From Bacillota bacterium (GTDB taxonomy: Bacteria > Bacillota > Clostridia > Acetivibrionales > DSM-2933), in assembly GCA_023430975.1 (NCBI GenBank), contig JAEYYB010000050.1:1-43206 (forward strand): 43,206 nt of DNA. The letters are read 5' to 3'. The notes below the pieces were generated by a model. The model made no database searches. It had not been told where the DNA came from and worked only from the letters and a program-made list of their open reading frames with translations. The position numbers were made by a program, and so were the translations under genes. Below, piece by piece: positions 9,654 to 17,380 of the stretch; within the stretch, counting starts at the first letter, position 1; each line of letters begins with the position of its first letter.

Positions 9654-9872
9654 CTTGCCTATTTAGGGATAACCAAATATAATACTCTTATAGACATTCC
9701 TTATGTAAATTGTGAAGAATGTAACTACGGTGAGAAATATAAAGGGTTTATAGCAAATTCCTTTTTAAATAAGAAATACATTAGCAAAATTATAAAATCT
9801 GTATTTGACTTAGTACCTGCTAATAACTATAATGGAGGATGGGGTTTTTTTGATGTGCAAAAAGCTTCTTAA
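9654..9872 (+). pseudogene. 5'-truncated gene remnant, function unknown
   Basis: A 72-codon frame is open from just after a TAG to a TAA but has no ATG, GTG or TTG start. It reads as protein-like sequence, including YVNCEECNYGEKYKGF and PANNYNGGWGFFDVQ, with a CxxC pair. It may be the 3' end of a lost gene, and I do not recognise the family. It lies in the gap between tadA and the ech operon, which otherwise holds the structured segment described next. Confidence 0.35.
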
Positions 9873-9879
9873 CTTTATA
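9850..9879 (+). promoter_or_regulatory. Possible promoter ahead of the ech leader
   Basis: TTGATG at 9850-9855 and TTTATA at 9874-9879 are separated by 18 bases. Transcription would begin near 9887, just before the structured segment at 9891. The match is only moderate and it overlaps the 3' end of the gene remnant. Confidence 0.3.
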
Positions 9880-9890
9880 TCAAAATAGAC

Positions 9891-10045
9891 TGTGCGAAAT
9901 CGGTAAATAGACCAATAATTTAACTTATTGGAATGATTCTGGTAAGTATACCGACAATGAGGTTGGCAAAATGTAATGTCATGCGAAGGGGCAGACAGAA
10001 CGTAGTTGCCTGGACCAGTTATGCGAAATGCTGCCGAGCATTAAA
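9891..10045 (+). ncRNA. Candidate structured RNA upstream of the ech operon
   Basis: The segment is less AT-rich than its surroundings. TCGGTA 9900-9905 pairs with TACCGA 9949-9954, enclosing a perfect CCAATAA/TTATTGG hairpin (9912-9918 / 9925-9931). GGCA 9990-9993 can pair with TGCC 10007-10010. AATGCT 10027-10032 pairs with AGCATT 10037-10042 around a GCCG loop. The motif TGCGAA occurs three times (9893, 9982, 10022), each just before a paired region. It could be a riboswitch-like leader of the hydrogenase operon or an independent element. I could not match it to a known family; the TGCGAA motifs faintly recall HEARO (IscB-associated) RNAs, but that is only a guess. Confidence 0.4.
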
Positions 10046-10152
10046 GCTATAAAATAGTATAACCATTTAAGTATATTTTATTCGCTTAATGTGTATGCAC
10101 GTTTGTTTTGTTGAGATAAATTCTTGTTATAAATTTGAAAGGAGTGGATGCA

Positions 10153-12126
10153 GTGGAACCAAAACTGCTTGCTGTAGCGATTTTATTACCTGCTATCAGT
10201 GCCATACTATGTTATCTTTTTCGTAAAGCTCCTATAAGGAATGTTATAGTAGTGGTTACAGCACTTATCATGTTTGCTGTTGCAGGAGGATTTTTCAAAT
10301 TATTGTTTGATAATGGTGGCAAAATAACAATTGATCTGCATGGATTTGCAGCAATGGCTACCGAGTTGGCTATAAAGATACTTGATTTATTACTTTTCAT
10401 TTATATTATGTATATTGGGGTTAAGCTTAAAAAACCGCTGATTGTGGGGCTGACATTCCTACAGCTTATACCGGTTCTTATTTTTGAGTTCATAGTTCGT
10501 CCCCACGAGCTTGAACAGGCCTTTGTAATTGACTATCTTTCATTAATATTGATCCTGCTTGTATCGATAATAGGACCTATTATAACAATATTTGCTATAG
10601 GATACATGAAGGAACATGAGAATCATTTACATCTTAAGAAATCAAAACAACATAGATTCTTTTTAATACTTTTTGTTTTCCTTGGAGCAATGAATGGTCT
10701 TGTAATGACAAATAACATCATGTGGTTATACTTCTTCTGGGAAGTTACAACTCTTTGCTCATTCCTACTCATATCACACGACGGTAACGAGCAGTCAATC
10801 AAAAATGCAACAAGAGCCCTCATTATAAATATGGCTGGCGGTGTTGCATTTATTTTGGGAATAATTGCAATATATCATGTGAAAAATACCCTTGCCATCG
10901 ATAAAATTGCAAGTGTTGAGTCGTTGGCAGATGTTGGAACCATACTTCCATTAGGCCTTGGACTTCTGTGCTTTGCAGGGTTTACAAAGTCAGCACAGTT
11001 CCCATTCCAAAGCTGGTTATTGGGGGCCATGGTTGCACCTACTCCGGTATCGGCAATGCTGCACTCAAGTACCATGGTTAAAGCTGGTGTATATTTGATA
11101 GTAAGGCTTGCACCTGCTTATTATGGGACAAACCTTGCGAAGTTAATAGCTGTAGTTGGAGGCTTTACATTTGTTGCCGGATCTGCAATTGCCATAAGCC
11201 AGAGTAATGGAAAAAGAGTTCTTGCGTATTCGACAATTGCCAACCTGGGTCTTATAGTTTGTTGTGCAGGACTTGGTAATCCGGTAGCGTTAGGTGCTGC
11301 GATACTCCTTATAATATTCCATGCCGTATCTAAAGGTTTGTTGTTCCTCTGTGTAGGTACAATAGAGCAGGGTATAGGAAGCAGGGATATAGAGGACATG
11401 CAGGGACTTATGAAGAGAATGCCTTTCACAGCGGTTATAACTGTTATAGGTATGATATCAATGCTGCTGCCGCCTTTCGGTGTGCTTATATCAAAGTGGC
11501 TTACAATAGAAGCAGCTGTAGATAAATCACCGATTGTTCTGATACTGGTTGTACTTGGGAGTGCATTTACAGTAGTATTCTGGGCAAAATGGATAGGAAT
11601 CGTTCTTACAATGTCATATAAAGCGAAGATGGTCGGTGAAAAGCTGGCGTTTTCGATAAGAAGTTCATTGGCAATACTTTTTGTTGGAGTATTGGCATGC
11701 AGTATAGGAATTGCACCGTTATATAACAATCTGGTACTGCCCCAATTACAGATGTTCCAAATAGGAGGTAACAGTGTTATATTGGGTATAAATGGCGGTT
11801 TAGATATAAAAAGTGGATGGTTAAATGGCGGAACTATGGGTGGTTTCGGCATAGTATATTTCTTTATAGTAGTTTTACTGGTTATGTTCCTGGTGCCGGT
11901 ATTTATGCGTAGAGCAAAACCTGAAACCATGAAGACACCTTACCTTTGCGGTGAGAACACAACTGATACAAGAGGTATAGATTTTATGAGCCCTGGCGAT
12001 AAAATTGATCAAGTTATAGTTCATAACTATTATTTGGAAGGTTTCTTTGGTGAAAAGAATCTTACATTGTGGGTCAATCTTGTTGCAGGAGCTATTATTC
12101 TGATTATGTTCGGGGTGGTAATCTAA
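10153..12126 (+). CDS. echA: Ech-type energy-converting hydrogenase subunit A (NuoL-like)
   Basis: An antiporter-like membrane subunit of 657 residues. The central region contains the Proton_antipo_M hallmarks: WLYFFWEVTTLCSFLLI, FTKSAQFPFQSWLLGAM and MVAPTPVSAMLHSSTMVKAG. These residues form the ion channel in NuoL/MrpA/EchA relatives. It should carry H+ or Na+ across the membrane, driven by H2 formation from reduced ferredoxin. GTG 10153 is preferred: AAAGGAG ends eight bases before it, whereas the upstream in-frame TTG lies before the ribosome site. Its stop overlaps the echB start by one base (TAATG). Subunit letters follow the EchABCDEF convention. Confidence 0.9.
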   Translation: MEPKLLAVAILLPAISAILCYLFRKAPIRNVIVVVTALIMFAVAGGFFKLLFDNGGKITIDLHGFAAMATELAIKILDLLLFIYIMYIGVKLKKPLIVGLTFLQLIPVLIFEFIVRPHELEQAFVIDYLSLILILLVSIIGPIITIFAIGYMKEHENHLHLKKSKQHRFFLILFVFLGAMNGLVMTNNIMWLYFFWEVTTLCSFLLISHDGNEQSIKNATRALIINMAGGVAFILGIIAIYHVKNTLAIDKIASVESLADVGTILPLGLGLLCFAGFTKSAQFPFQSWLLGAMVAPTPVSAMLHSSTMVKAGVYLIVRLAPAYYGTNLAKLIAVVGGFTFVAGSAIAISQSNGKRVLAYSTIANLGLIVCCAGLGNPVALGAAILLIIFHAVSKGLLFLCVGTIEQGIGSRDIEDMQGLMKRMPFTAVITVIGMISMLLPPFGVLISKWLTIEAAVDKSPIVLILVVLGSAFTVVFWAKWIGIVLTMSYKAKMVGEKLAFSIRSSLAILFVGVLACSIGIAPLYNNLVLPQLQMFQIGGNSVILGINGGLDIKSGWLNGGTMGGFGIVYFFIVVLLVMFLVPVFMRRAKPETMKTPYLCGENTTDTRGIDFMSPGDKIDQVIVHNYYLEGFFGEKNLTLWVNLVAGAIILIMFGVVI

Positions 12127-12992
12127 TGAGTGAAATATTTACTTTACAAAACATTATAGCGATTATCGTTGCCTTAATCGGGGCACCAATAATCGGAGGT
12201 ATACTATCCGGTGTAGACAGGATAATAAGTGCCAGGATGCAGAACAGATACGGTCCGCCGTTACTGCAGCCCTTTTATGACTTCTTCAAGCTCATAGGTA
12301 AAGAGAGGATAACCGTTAACCAGACTCAGATGGTATATGTTCTCGGGCACCTGTTCTTTTCTATAGTATGCATAGTTATGCTGGTATTAAAGCAGGACCT
12401 TTTGATGATTATATTTGTACTTGCATTTTCAAGTGTATCCCTTATTATGGGGGCTATGAGCGTTCGTTCACCATATAGTAAAATCGGAGCACAGAGAGAG
12501 CTTATGCAAATGATGGCTTATGAACCTGTATTGCTCCTTATGGTTGTTGGTATATACCTCACAAATAAGAGCTTTATGATATCCAACATATTGGAGAATG
12601 AAAAGCCGTTGCTGTATTCTTTACCGCTTGTTTTTGCAGCATTCTTATATGTGCTGACAATAAAGCTGAGGAAATCACCATTTGACTTTTCAACTTCACA
12701 TCATGGGCATCAGGAACTTATTAAGGGTCTTACAACAGAATTTTCAGGGCCTCAATTGGCAATAATAGAATTAGCACACTGGTATGATTTAGTATTGTTA
12801 CTTGCATTAATTAGCCTGTTTTTTGCGAATCCTTTATGGGTAGGTATAATTATAGCACTTGTTTGCTATTTCCTTGAAATGCTTATCGATAACATCAGTG
12901 CCAGGGTTACCTGGAGGTTTATGCTAAAGCTTACTGGAGTCGTAGGAGTCGGTGCGGCAATGACCAATATTATATGGCTTTACTTAAAATAA
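12126..12992 (+). CDS. echB: Ech hydrogenase subunit B (NuoH-like)
   Basis: A 288-residue, ~8-helix membrane protein of the complex I NuoH / Ech subunit B / HyfC family. Characteristic stretches are GVDRIISARMQNRYGPP and QPFYDFFKLIGKE near the N-terminus, and RELMQMMAYEPVLLLMV and SPFDFSTSHHGHQELIKG further on. This subunit links the hydrogenase module to the ion-translocating arm. ATG 12126 overlaps the last base of the echA stop, a sign of translational coupling. An in-frame ATG 57 bases upstream lies inside echA and is rejected. Confidence 0.92.
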   Translation: MSEIFTLQNIIAIIVALIGAPIIGGILSGVDRIISARMQNRYGPPLLQPFYDFFKLIGKERITVNQTQMVYVLGHLFFSIVCIVMLVLKQDLLMIIFVLAFSSVSLIMGAMSVRSPYSKIGAQRELMQMMAYEPVLLLMVVGIYLTNKSFMISNILENEKPLLYSLPLVFAAFLYVLTIKLRKSPFDFSTSHHGHQELIKGLTTEFSGPQLAIIELAHWYDLVLLLALISLFFANPLWVGIIIALVCYFLEMLIDNISARVTWRFMLKLTGVVGVGAAMTNIIWLYLK

Positions 12993-13021
12993 GGAAGAGT
13001 ATCCATTAGAGGAGTGGAACA

Positions 13022-13456
13022 ATGGGAATAATAGAAAAATCACGTAAAAAATCACCTTGGATTATTCATTACGATTGCACAAGCTGCAACGGATGCGATA
13101 TAGAAACGCTTGCGTGCCTTACACCACTGTATGATGTTGAGCGTTTTGGGATAGTTAACGTAGGTAACCCAAAGCATGCTGATGTTCTTGTTGTTACGGG
13201 TTCTGTAAATAAAAGGAATGTCCGTGTATTAAGAAACATATACGATCAGATGCCTGATCCCAAGGCTGTTGTAGCAGTAGGTGCATGTGCATGTACAGGT
13301 GGAGTTTTCAAGGAGTGTTATAACGTTTTAGGCGGAGTAGAAAATGTTTTACCCGTTGACGTTTTTGTGCCTGGATGCTGTCCAAGACCGGAAGCAATAA
13401 TGGATGGTATTGTTATGGCATTGGAAAAAATAAATGATAAAGCGAAGAAGAAATAA
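13022..13456 (+). CDS. echC: Ech hydrogenase small subunit (NuoB-like, 4Fe-4S)
   Basis: A 144-residue small subunit of a group 4 [NiFe] hydrogenase. The proximal [4Fe-4S] cluster ligands are visible: CTSCNGCD (Cys22 and Cys25), a Cys in VGACACTGG, and PGCCPRPE near the C-terminus. It passes electrons from EchF to the NiFe site in EchE. GAGGAG lies nine to ten bases before the ATG. The protein has the usual short length of energy-converting types and no Tat signal, so it faces the cytoplasm. Confidence 0.93.
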   Translation: MGIIEKSRKKSPWIIHYDCTSCNGCDIETLACLTPLYDVERFGIVNVGNPKHADVLVVTGSVNKRNVRVLRNIYDQMPDPKAVVAVGACACTGGVFKECYNVLGGVENVLPVDVFVPGCCPRPEAIMDGIVMALEKINDKAKKK

Positions 13457-13503
13457 GTAAAATTATTAACGCTTTTAACTAGATTAGGCCTTTGGAGGAT
13501 TTT

Positions 13504-13884
13504 ATGATAGAGAATGCTTTTGATATATCAAAAGAGCTGCTTCAAATTGAAGTGCAGGACTCTAAGATTAACGGATACAGATTTGTAACCGCGACCTGTG
13601 TCGATTTGGGTGATGGCACATTTGATATTATTTACCATTTTGACAAGGACCTTGAATTAAAAAATTACAGGGTAAATGTAAAAAAAGAAGATGAAATTCC
13701 CAGCATATCAAATATTTATTTTTCTGCAATATTGGTAGAAAACGAAATGAAAGAATTGTTTGGAATAAACATTAAAAATATTGCTATAGACTACGGCGGA
13801 CATATGCTCCTTTCAGACGAAGAGCTTAATTCCCCAATGGCTAAACAGCAAATAGTAATCGAACAGCGGAAGGGGGATAAATAA
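13504..13884 (+). CDS. echD: Ech hydrogenase subunit D (NuoC-like)
   Basis: A 126-residue soluble subunit in the NuoC-like position between echC and echE. It is weakly conserved, as is usual for EchD. The segment VENEMKELFGINIKN is the most typical part, resembling the ExxxxDLFGI motif of complex I 30-kDa subunits. I chose ATG 13504 because GGAGG lies five bases upstream; the in-frame TTG at 13492 precedes that site. It carries no cofactor motif and probably stabilises the hydrogenase module. Confidence 0.85.
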   Translation: MIENAFDISKELLQIEVQDSKINGYRFVTATCVDLGDGTFDIIYHFDKDLELKNYRVNVKKEDEIPSISNIYFSAILVENEMKELFGINIKNIAIDYGGHMLLSDEELNSPMAKQQIVIEQRKGDK

Positions 13885-13885
13885 A

Positions 13886-14962
13886 ATGGGCAAAACAGTA
13901 ATACCTTTTGGGCCTCAGCATCCTGTTCTCCCGGAACCGATTCACTTGAAGCTGGTCATGGAGGATGAAGTTATAGTAGAAGCTATTCCTGCCATTGGCT
14001 ATGTTCATAGAGGTCTTGAAAAGTTGACCGAAACAAAAGAGTTTACACAGAATGTTTTTATTGTGGAAAGAATATGCGGTATTTGCAGCATGATGCATGC
14101 CATGGCTTATTGTCAGGGTGTAGAAACTCTGATGAATCTTCAGGTTCCTGACAGAGCTAAGTATTTGCGTGTTATCTGGGCGGAGCTTCACAGGTTACAC
14201 AGCCATTTGTTGTGGCTGGGACTTTTAGCTGATGCATTCGGCTTCGAAAGCCTTTTCATGCAGGTATGGAGAAACAGGGAAAAGGTAATGGATATTATGG
14301 AAGAGACTGCCGGAGGCAGAGTTATAATATCAGTTAACGCTATCGGAGGTACCAGGAGAGACATGTCCCCTGAGGCACTGAGAAAGGTAGCAGTTATTGT
14401 TGATGAAATTAAAGAAGACATGATTCAGCTTGAAAAAGTGTTTATGTCTGATTACACTGTAAAGCACAGACTTGTTGGTGTTGGTGTTTTGGACCCTGCT
14501 ATTGCTTATGAACTTGGTGCGGTAGGACCTATGGCAAGAGCCAGCGGAATCAAGCAGGATTTCAGAACTACAGGTTATTCTGCTTATGGGGAATTGGATT
14601 TTGAGCCTGTTGTTGAAACTGATGGTGACAGCTATGCAAGAACAATGGTAAGGCTTAGAGAGGTTTACCAGTCAGTTGATCTTATCAAGCAGGCAATTGG
14701 AAAAATACCTGATGGTGAAATAAGTGTTCCTGTAAAGGGAATGCCTACTGGAGAGGTAATTTCAAGGGTTGAGCAGCCAAGAGGAGAAGTTTTGTATTAC
14801 CTCAAGGCAAACGGTACAAAAAATCTAGACAGGCTAAGGATTAGGACTCCAACCTTTGCAAACATTCCAACACTGCTTAAAATGCTTCCGGGAAGCCAAC
14901 TTGCAGATGTTCCTATATTGATTTTAACAATAGATCCTTGCATTAGCTGTACGGAAAGGTAA
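13886..14962 (+). CDS. echE: Ech hydrogenase large catalytic subunit (NuoD-like)
   Basis: A 358-residue catalytic subunit. The Ni-Fe ligands are RICGICSMMH (Cys64, Cys67) and the C-terminal DPCISCTER (Cys352, Cys355). PFGPQHPVLPEP at the start and IPAIGYVHRGLEK are shared with NuoD-type proteins. The enzyme reduces protons to H2, or the reverse. The protein stops directly after the Arg following the last Cys pair, so there is no C-terminal extension for a maturation protease to remove. It starts two bases after echD. AAGGGGG is about ten bases upstream. Confidence 0.94.
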   Translation: MGKTVIPFGPQHPVLPEPIHLKLVMEDEVIVEAIPAIGYVHRGLEKLTETKEFTQNVFIVERICGICSMMHAMAYCQGVETLMNLQVPDRAKYLRVIWAELHRLHSHLLWLGLLADAFGFESLFMQVWRNREKVMDIMEETAGGRVIISVNAIGGTRRDMSPEALRKVAVIVDEIKEDMIQLEKVFMSDYTVKHRLVGVGVLDPAIAYELGAVGPMARASGIKQDFRTTGYSAYGELDFEPVVETDGDSYARTMVRLREVYQSVDLIKQAIGKIPDGEISVPVKGMPTGEVISRVEQPRGEVLYYLKANGTKNLDRLRIRTPTFANIPTLLKMLPGSQLADVPILILTIDPCISCTER

Positions 14963-14972
14963 GGTGTAAAAC

Positions 14973-15356
14973 ATGTTCGATATGATTGGCAGTATATTTA
15001 AGAATCTAAGTTCAAAACCTGCTACAAGAAAATATCCTCTTGAGAAGAGACCGGCCTTTAAGGACTCAAGGGGACAAATCAGCGGGATTGACATAGATAA
15101 ATGTATTTTCTGCGGAATATGCCAGAGGAAATGTCCGGCAGATGCACTAGCTGTAAGCAAGGCAGAAAAGTCATGGGAAATAGATCAGTTCAGATGCATC
15201 ATATGCGGTGCATGTGTTGAGGTATGTCCTAAAAAGTGTATAAATATGGAAGATGAGCATAAAACCTCTGCTTATAAAAAGGAGAAATATAAAGCGGTTC
15301 AAACGGCAGCCCCACAGGCAGCTCCACAGCCTCCTGCACCAAAAGAGGGTCAATAG
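14973..15356 (+). CDS. echF: Ech hydrogenase ferredoxin-like subunit (NuoI-like, 2x 4Fe-4S)
   Basis: A 127-residue polyferredoxin subunit. Two [4Fe-4S] motifs are present: CIFCGICQRKC (Cys44, 47, 50, 54) and CIICGACVEVC (Cys75, 78, 81, 85), each followed by Pro. It accepts electrons from soluble ferredoxin and hands them to EchC. The last ~20 residues are an unusual Ala/Pro/Gln-rich tail (PQAAPQPPAPKEG) after the core fold. It begins ten bases after echE, with AAGGT-type sequence upstream, and is followed by hypA 14 bases later. Confidence 0.93.
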   Translation: MFDMIGSIFKNLSSKPATRKYPLEKRPAFKDSRGQISGIDIDKCIFCGICQRKCPADALAVSKAEKSWEIDQFRCIICGACVEVCPKKCINMEDEHKTSAYKKEKYKAVQTAAPQAAPQPPAPKEGQ

Positions 15357-15370
15357 AGAGGTATTAATTA

Positions 15371-15712
15371 ATGCATGAGTATGCCGTAACCAAAGGGCTG
15401 ATAGGTATAGCTGTGGAAGAGGCACGAAAAGCCGGAGCCGCAAAGATTACTCTTATCAGGCTTGTAATTGGGGACTTGTCCACAATTATTGACGAATCAG
15501 TCCAGATGTATTTTGATATGTTGAGCGAGGGAACAGTTGCTTATGGTGCCAAGCTTGAGTTTAGAAGGGTATCCGCCAGGTTTCGCTGCAAGGACTGCGG
15601 AATTGAGTTTGAAAAGCCCAAGATTGGGTTTGATTGTCCTGATTGCGGTAAAATGGGTATACTGACTGACTCAGGCAAGGAGTTTTACATTGAGAGTATG
15701 GAAATAGAATAA
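15371..15712 (+). CDS. hypA: Hydrogenase nickel incorporation protein HypA
   Basis: A 113-residue nickel chaperone. The conserved MHE N-terminus supplies the nickel-binding His2. The zinc site is two CxxC pairs, CKDC (Cys73, Cys76) and CPDC (Cys89, Cys92). With HypB it delivers Ni to the large hydrogenase subunit before activation. It is the last gene of the ech operon, 14 bases after echF, with AGAGAGG upstream. HypB-F are not in the window, so this copy may be dedicated to Ech while the rest are shared. Confidence 0.93.
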   Translation: MHEYAVTKGLIGIAVEEARKAGAAKITLIRLVIGDLSTIIDESVQMYFDMLSEGTVAYGAKLEFRRVSARFRCKDCGIEFEKPKIGFDCPDCGKMGILTDSGKEFYIESMEIE

Positions 15713-15722
15713 GTAATTTTAC

Positions 15723-15825
15723 TATATTAAAAGTATTAATAATCTTACATTTGTCAGAGCAAATAACGAACGCTTTTACGGGATTTGCGATAGACAAATG
15801 TAAAAGATTATTCACTTTTCATATA
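15723..15825 (+). repeat. MITE-like ~103-bp inverted-repeat element, copy 2
   Basis: A near-complete copy immediately after hypA. The left arm (TATATTAAAAGTATTAATAA, ending CATTTGTC) and right arm (GACAAATGTAAAAGATTA, ending TTCACTTTTCATATA) are inverted repeats. Between them lies the shared core AGAGCAAATAACGAACG then GGGATTTGCGATA. No ORF. A further left-arm start (TATATGAAAAGTGTTAATAA, 15824-15843) is fused directly to its end, suggesting nested or tandem insertion. Confidence 0.75.
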
Positions 15826-15860
15826 TATGAAAAGTGTTAATAACTTTTCAAATATAATAG
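15824..15860 (+). repeat. Partial left arm of the same element, abutting copy 2
   Basis: TATATGAAAAGTGTTAATAA matches the left arm of the copy at 21758, then diverges into ACTTTTCAAATATA. It shares the TATA bases with the right end of copy 2. Confidence 0.55.
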
Positions 15861-15887
15861 ATTTATCGCTTTTAATAGAATATAAAA

Positions 15888-15924
15888 AATTTACGTGACT
15901 TTTTATTTGAGAGTCACGTAAATT
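15888..15924 (-). terminator. 13-bp hairpin, distal terminator
   Basis: AATTTACGTGACT and AGTCACGTAAATT form a perfect 13-bp stem with an 11-base loop. On the minus strand the stem is followed by a run of six T, so it fits best as a second terminator for the phosphatase gene at 16032. It could also stop transcripts from the ech side. Confidence 0.6.
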
Positions 15925-15960
15925 ATATTTATGTTTAGGAAATTATATTTATGTTTAGGA
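15921..15960 (+). repeat. 20-bp tandem duplication
   Basis: AATTATATTTATGTTTAGGA occurs twice in perfect tandem, followed by a third partial unit (AATTATA). It is short, non-coding and lies between two terminator-like hairpins. Confidence 0.8.
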
Positions 15961-16011
15961 AATTATAGTGTATGCTGCACCACAAATTTTCATGACAACG
16001 ACTAAGTATGA

Positions 16012-16030
16012 AAAATCACTTCGTGATTTT
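16012..16030 (-). terminator. Terminator hairpin of the PAS-phosphatase gene
   Basis: On the minus strand, AAAATCAC and GTGATTTT flank a three-base loop two bases after the TGA stop, giving an 8-bp stem that runs into five T. It is short but well placed. Confidence 0.55.
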
Positions 16031-16031
16031 G

Positions 16032-17150
16032 TCATATCTTAATCTCAATTAGAGCCATTGTAATATCATCCTTTATCATGGAAAAATCGTCAATTTGGGC
16101 AAAACTCATCGCTTCTTCAATGATTCTGCTTAATGCACTGCTCGGCTCCGATTTGTCAGTAAATAGCACATTTCGAATACTGTCCTCCCCGAATTGATCG
16201 CCTTTTTTGTTTTTTAATTCGATTACACCATCAGTACATAAAAACAATCTGTCACCCTTCACAAGTAACAGCTCTTTTTCATTGTATGTAGCCTTTTCAA
16301 ACCAGTTACTTATTGGGGTACCTGGAATCATCAAAAGCTCAAAACGATCCGGGTCTTCCAGGTTAAAAATGATCGGTGATACGTTATGGCCGGCATTTGA
16401 GTATTTTATGCTGTGATCTTTCATATTGATTATTGCATAAAAAACTGTTATATAGGCATCTTGGTCAAAATTACTGCTGCTAAAGTCTTTGTAGAGCTTT
16501 GATAATGCATGGGATGGCGATAAAGTTTTCTTATCTATAGCAGAACGCAAAAACACTGTAAGCATTGAAGCAGGGAGCCCATGGCCTGACACATCAGCAA
16601 TGTAAATGCCAACATGATCCTTATCAACTTCAAATATATCCAGGAAATCGCCGCCTAATTCCTCACATGGTTGGTAAATAAAAGAAAAATTAAGCTTATT
16701 ATCAGGAAGTGCTTTTGGTAAAAGATTGCATTGCAGCTTTTTAGCTAGAGAAAGGTCATCCATAAGCTTCTTGTTTTGTAAAACAACCTTTTCCTGCAGC
16801 ATTTGAAGCTCTGTTATATCTCTTAATACTTCTACAGCAGCAATAATCTCACCATCGTGATTTTTTACAGGTGAACTCATAACTGAAAATATGCGGTCAT
16901 CGACTATCTCCTGTTTGCAATATGAAGTTCCATTGAAAATTGCGTTCCTTGAAATACAATTTTCACAGGGGGTTTCACGGCCTAATAGCTTGTAGCAGAT
17001 CTCACCGGTCTTGTAGTCCTTTATGCCCTCTGCCATAGCCTTATTCACAAAGATTACTTTGTTTTCCTTGTTTACCACACGCACCCAATCCAGCATTCCG
17101 TTTATTACATCTTCAAACATTATTCCACGTTTTTCTTCACGTTTATCCAT
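16032..17150 (-). CDS. PAS domain + SpoIIE/RsbU-type PP2C phosphatase
   Basis: A cytoplasmic 372-residue protein. Residues ~10-115 form a PAS domain ending in the usual DITE helix. It contains a Cys-rich stretch (CYKLLGRETPCENC) that might bind a metal or act in redox sensing. A short coiled linker follows, then a SpoIIE-type Ser/Thr phosphatase domain. Its metal-binding motifs are GGDFLDIF, ADVSGHGLPASM, SNAGHN, CTDGVIE and the terminal DDITMA. Such enzymes usually dephosphorylate an anti-sigma-factor antagonist; no such partner is adjacent. ATG 17150 is chosen because GAGG lies five bases upstream. Extending to 17231 adds a hydrophobic stretch with no ribosome site, which would resemble a membrane anchor, so that longer form is less likely but not excluded. 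Confidence 0.88.
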   Translation of the reverse strand: MDKREEKRGIMFEDVINGMLDWVRVVNKENKVIFVNKAMAEGIKDYKTGEICYKLLGRETPCENCISRNAIFNGTSYCKQEIVDDRIFSVMSSPVKNHDGEIIAAVEVLRDITELQMLQEKVVLQNKKLMDDLSLAKKLQCNLLPKALPDNKLNFSFIYQPCEELGGDFLDIFEVDKDHVGIYIADVSGHGLPASMLTVFLRSAIDKKTLSPSHALSKLYKDFSSSNFDQDAYITVFYAIINMKDHSIKYSNAGHNVSPIIFNLEDPDRFELLMIPGTPISNWFEKATYNEKELLLVKGDRLFLCTDGVIELKNKKGDQFGEDSIRNVLFTDKSEPSSALSRIIEEAMSFAQIDDFSMIKDDITMALIEIKI

Positions 17151-17380
17151 TTTAACCTCATATCCATCCACTATATTAAAATGATTTATTAAAATATAAA
17201 TTGCATCAATGATTATAATTAATAATAACAAAACATTATTACCTTAGCAAACATTATTCTATGTTAAAAGTCTTCCAAGTGTGAAATTAGGCTCTTATCT
17301 TATTCACCTGTAATACTTTATAAGATTATGGTAATACTACTATTATTCAGTAAAAATTACATGAATTTATGGAGTAAAAA

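Noticed and set aside
11121..11930. A 269-codon open frame antisense to echA
   Set aside because: It lies entirely within a strongly supported hydrogenase gene, has no ribosome site, and its translation (Ile/Pro/Thr-rich) is a typical shadow of membrane-protein codons.
12069..12125. Upstream ATG extension of echB
   Set aside because: It would add 19 residues encoded inside echA; the TAATG overlap start fits the family length and coupling.
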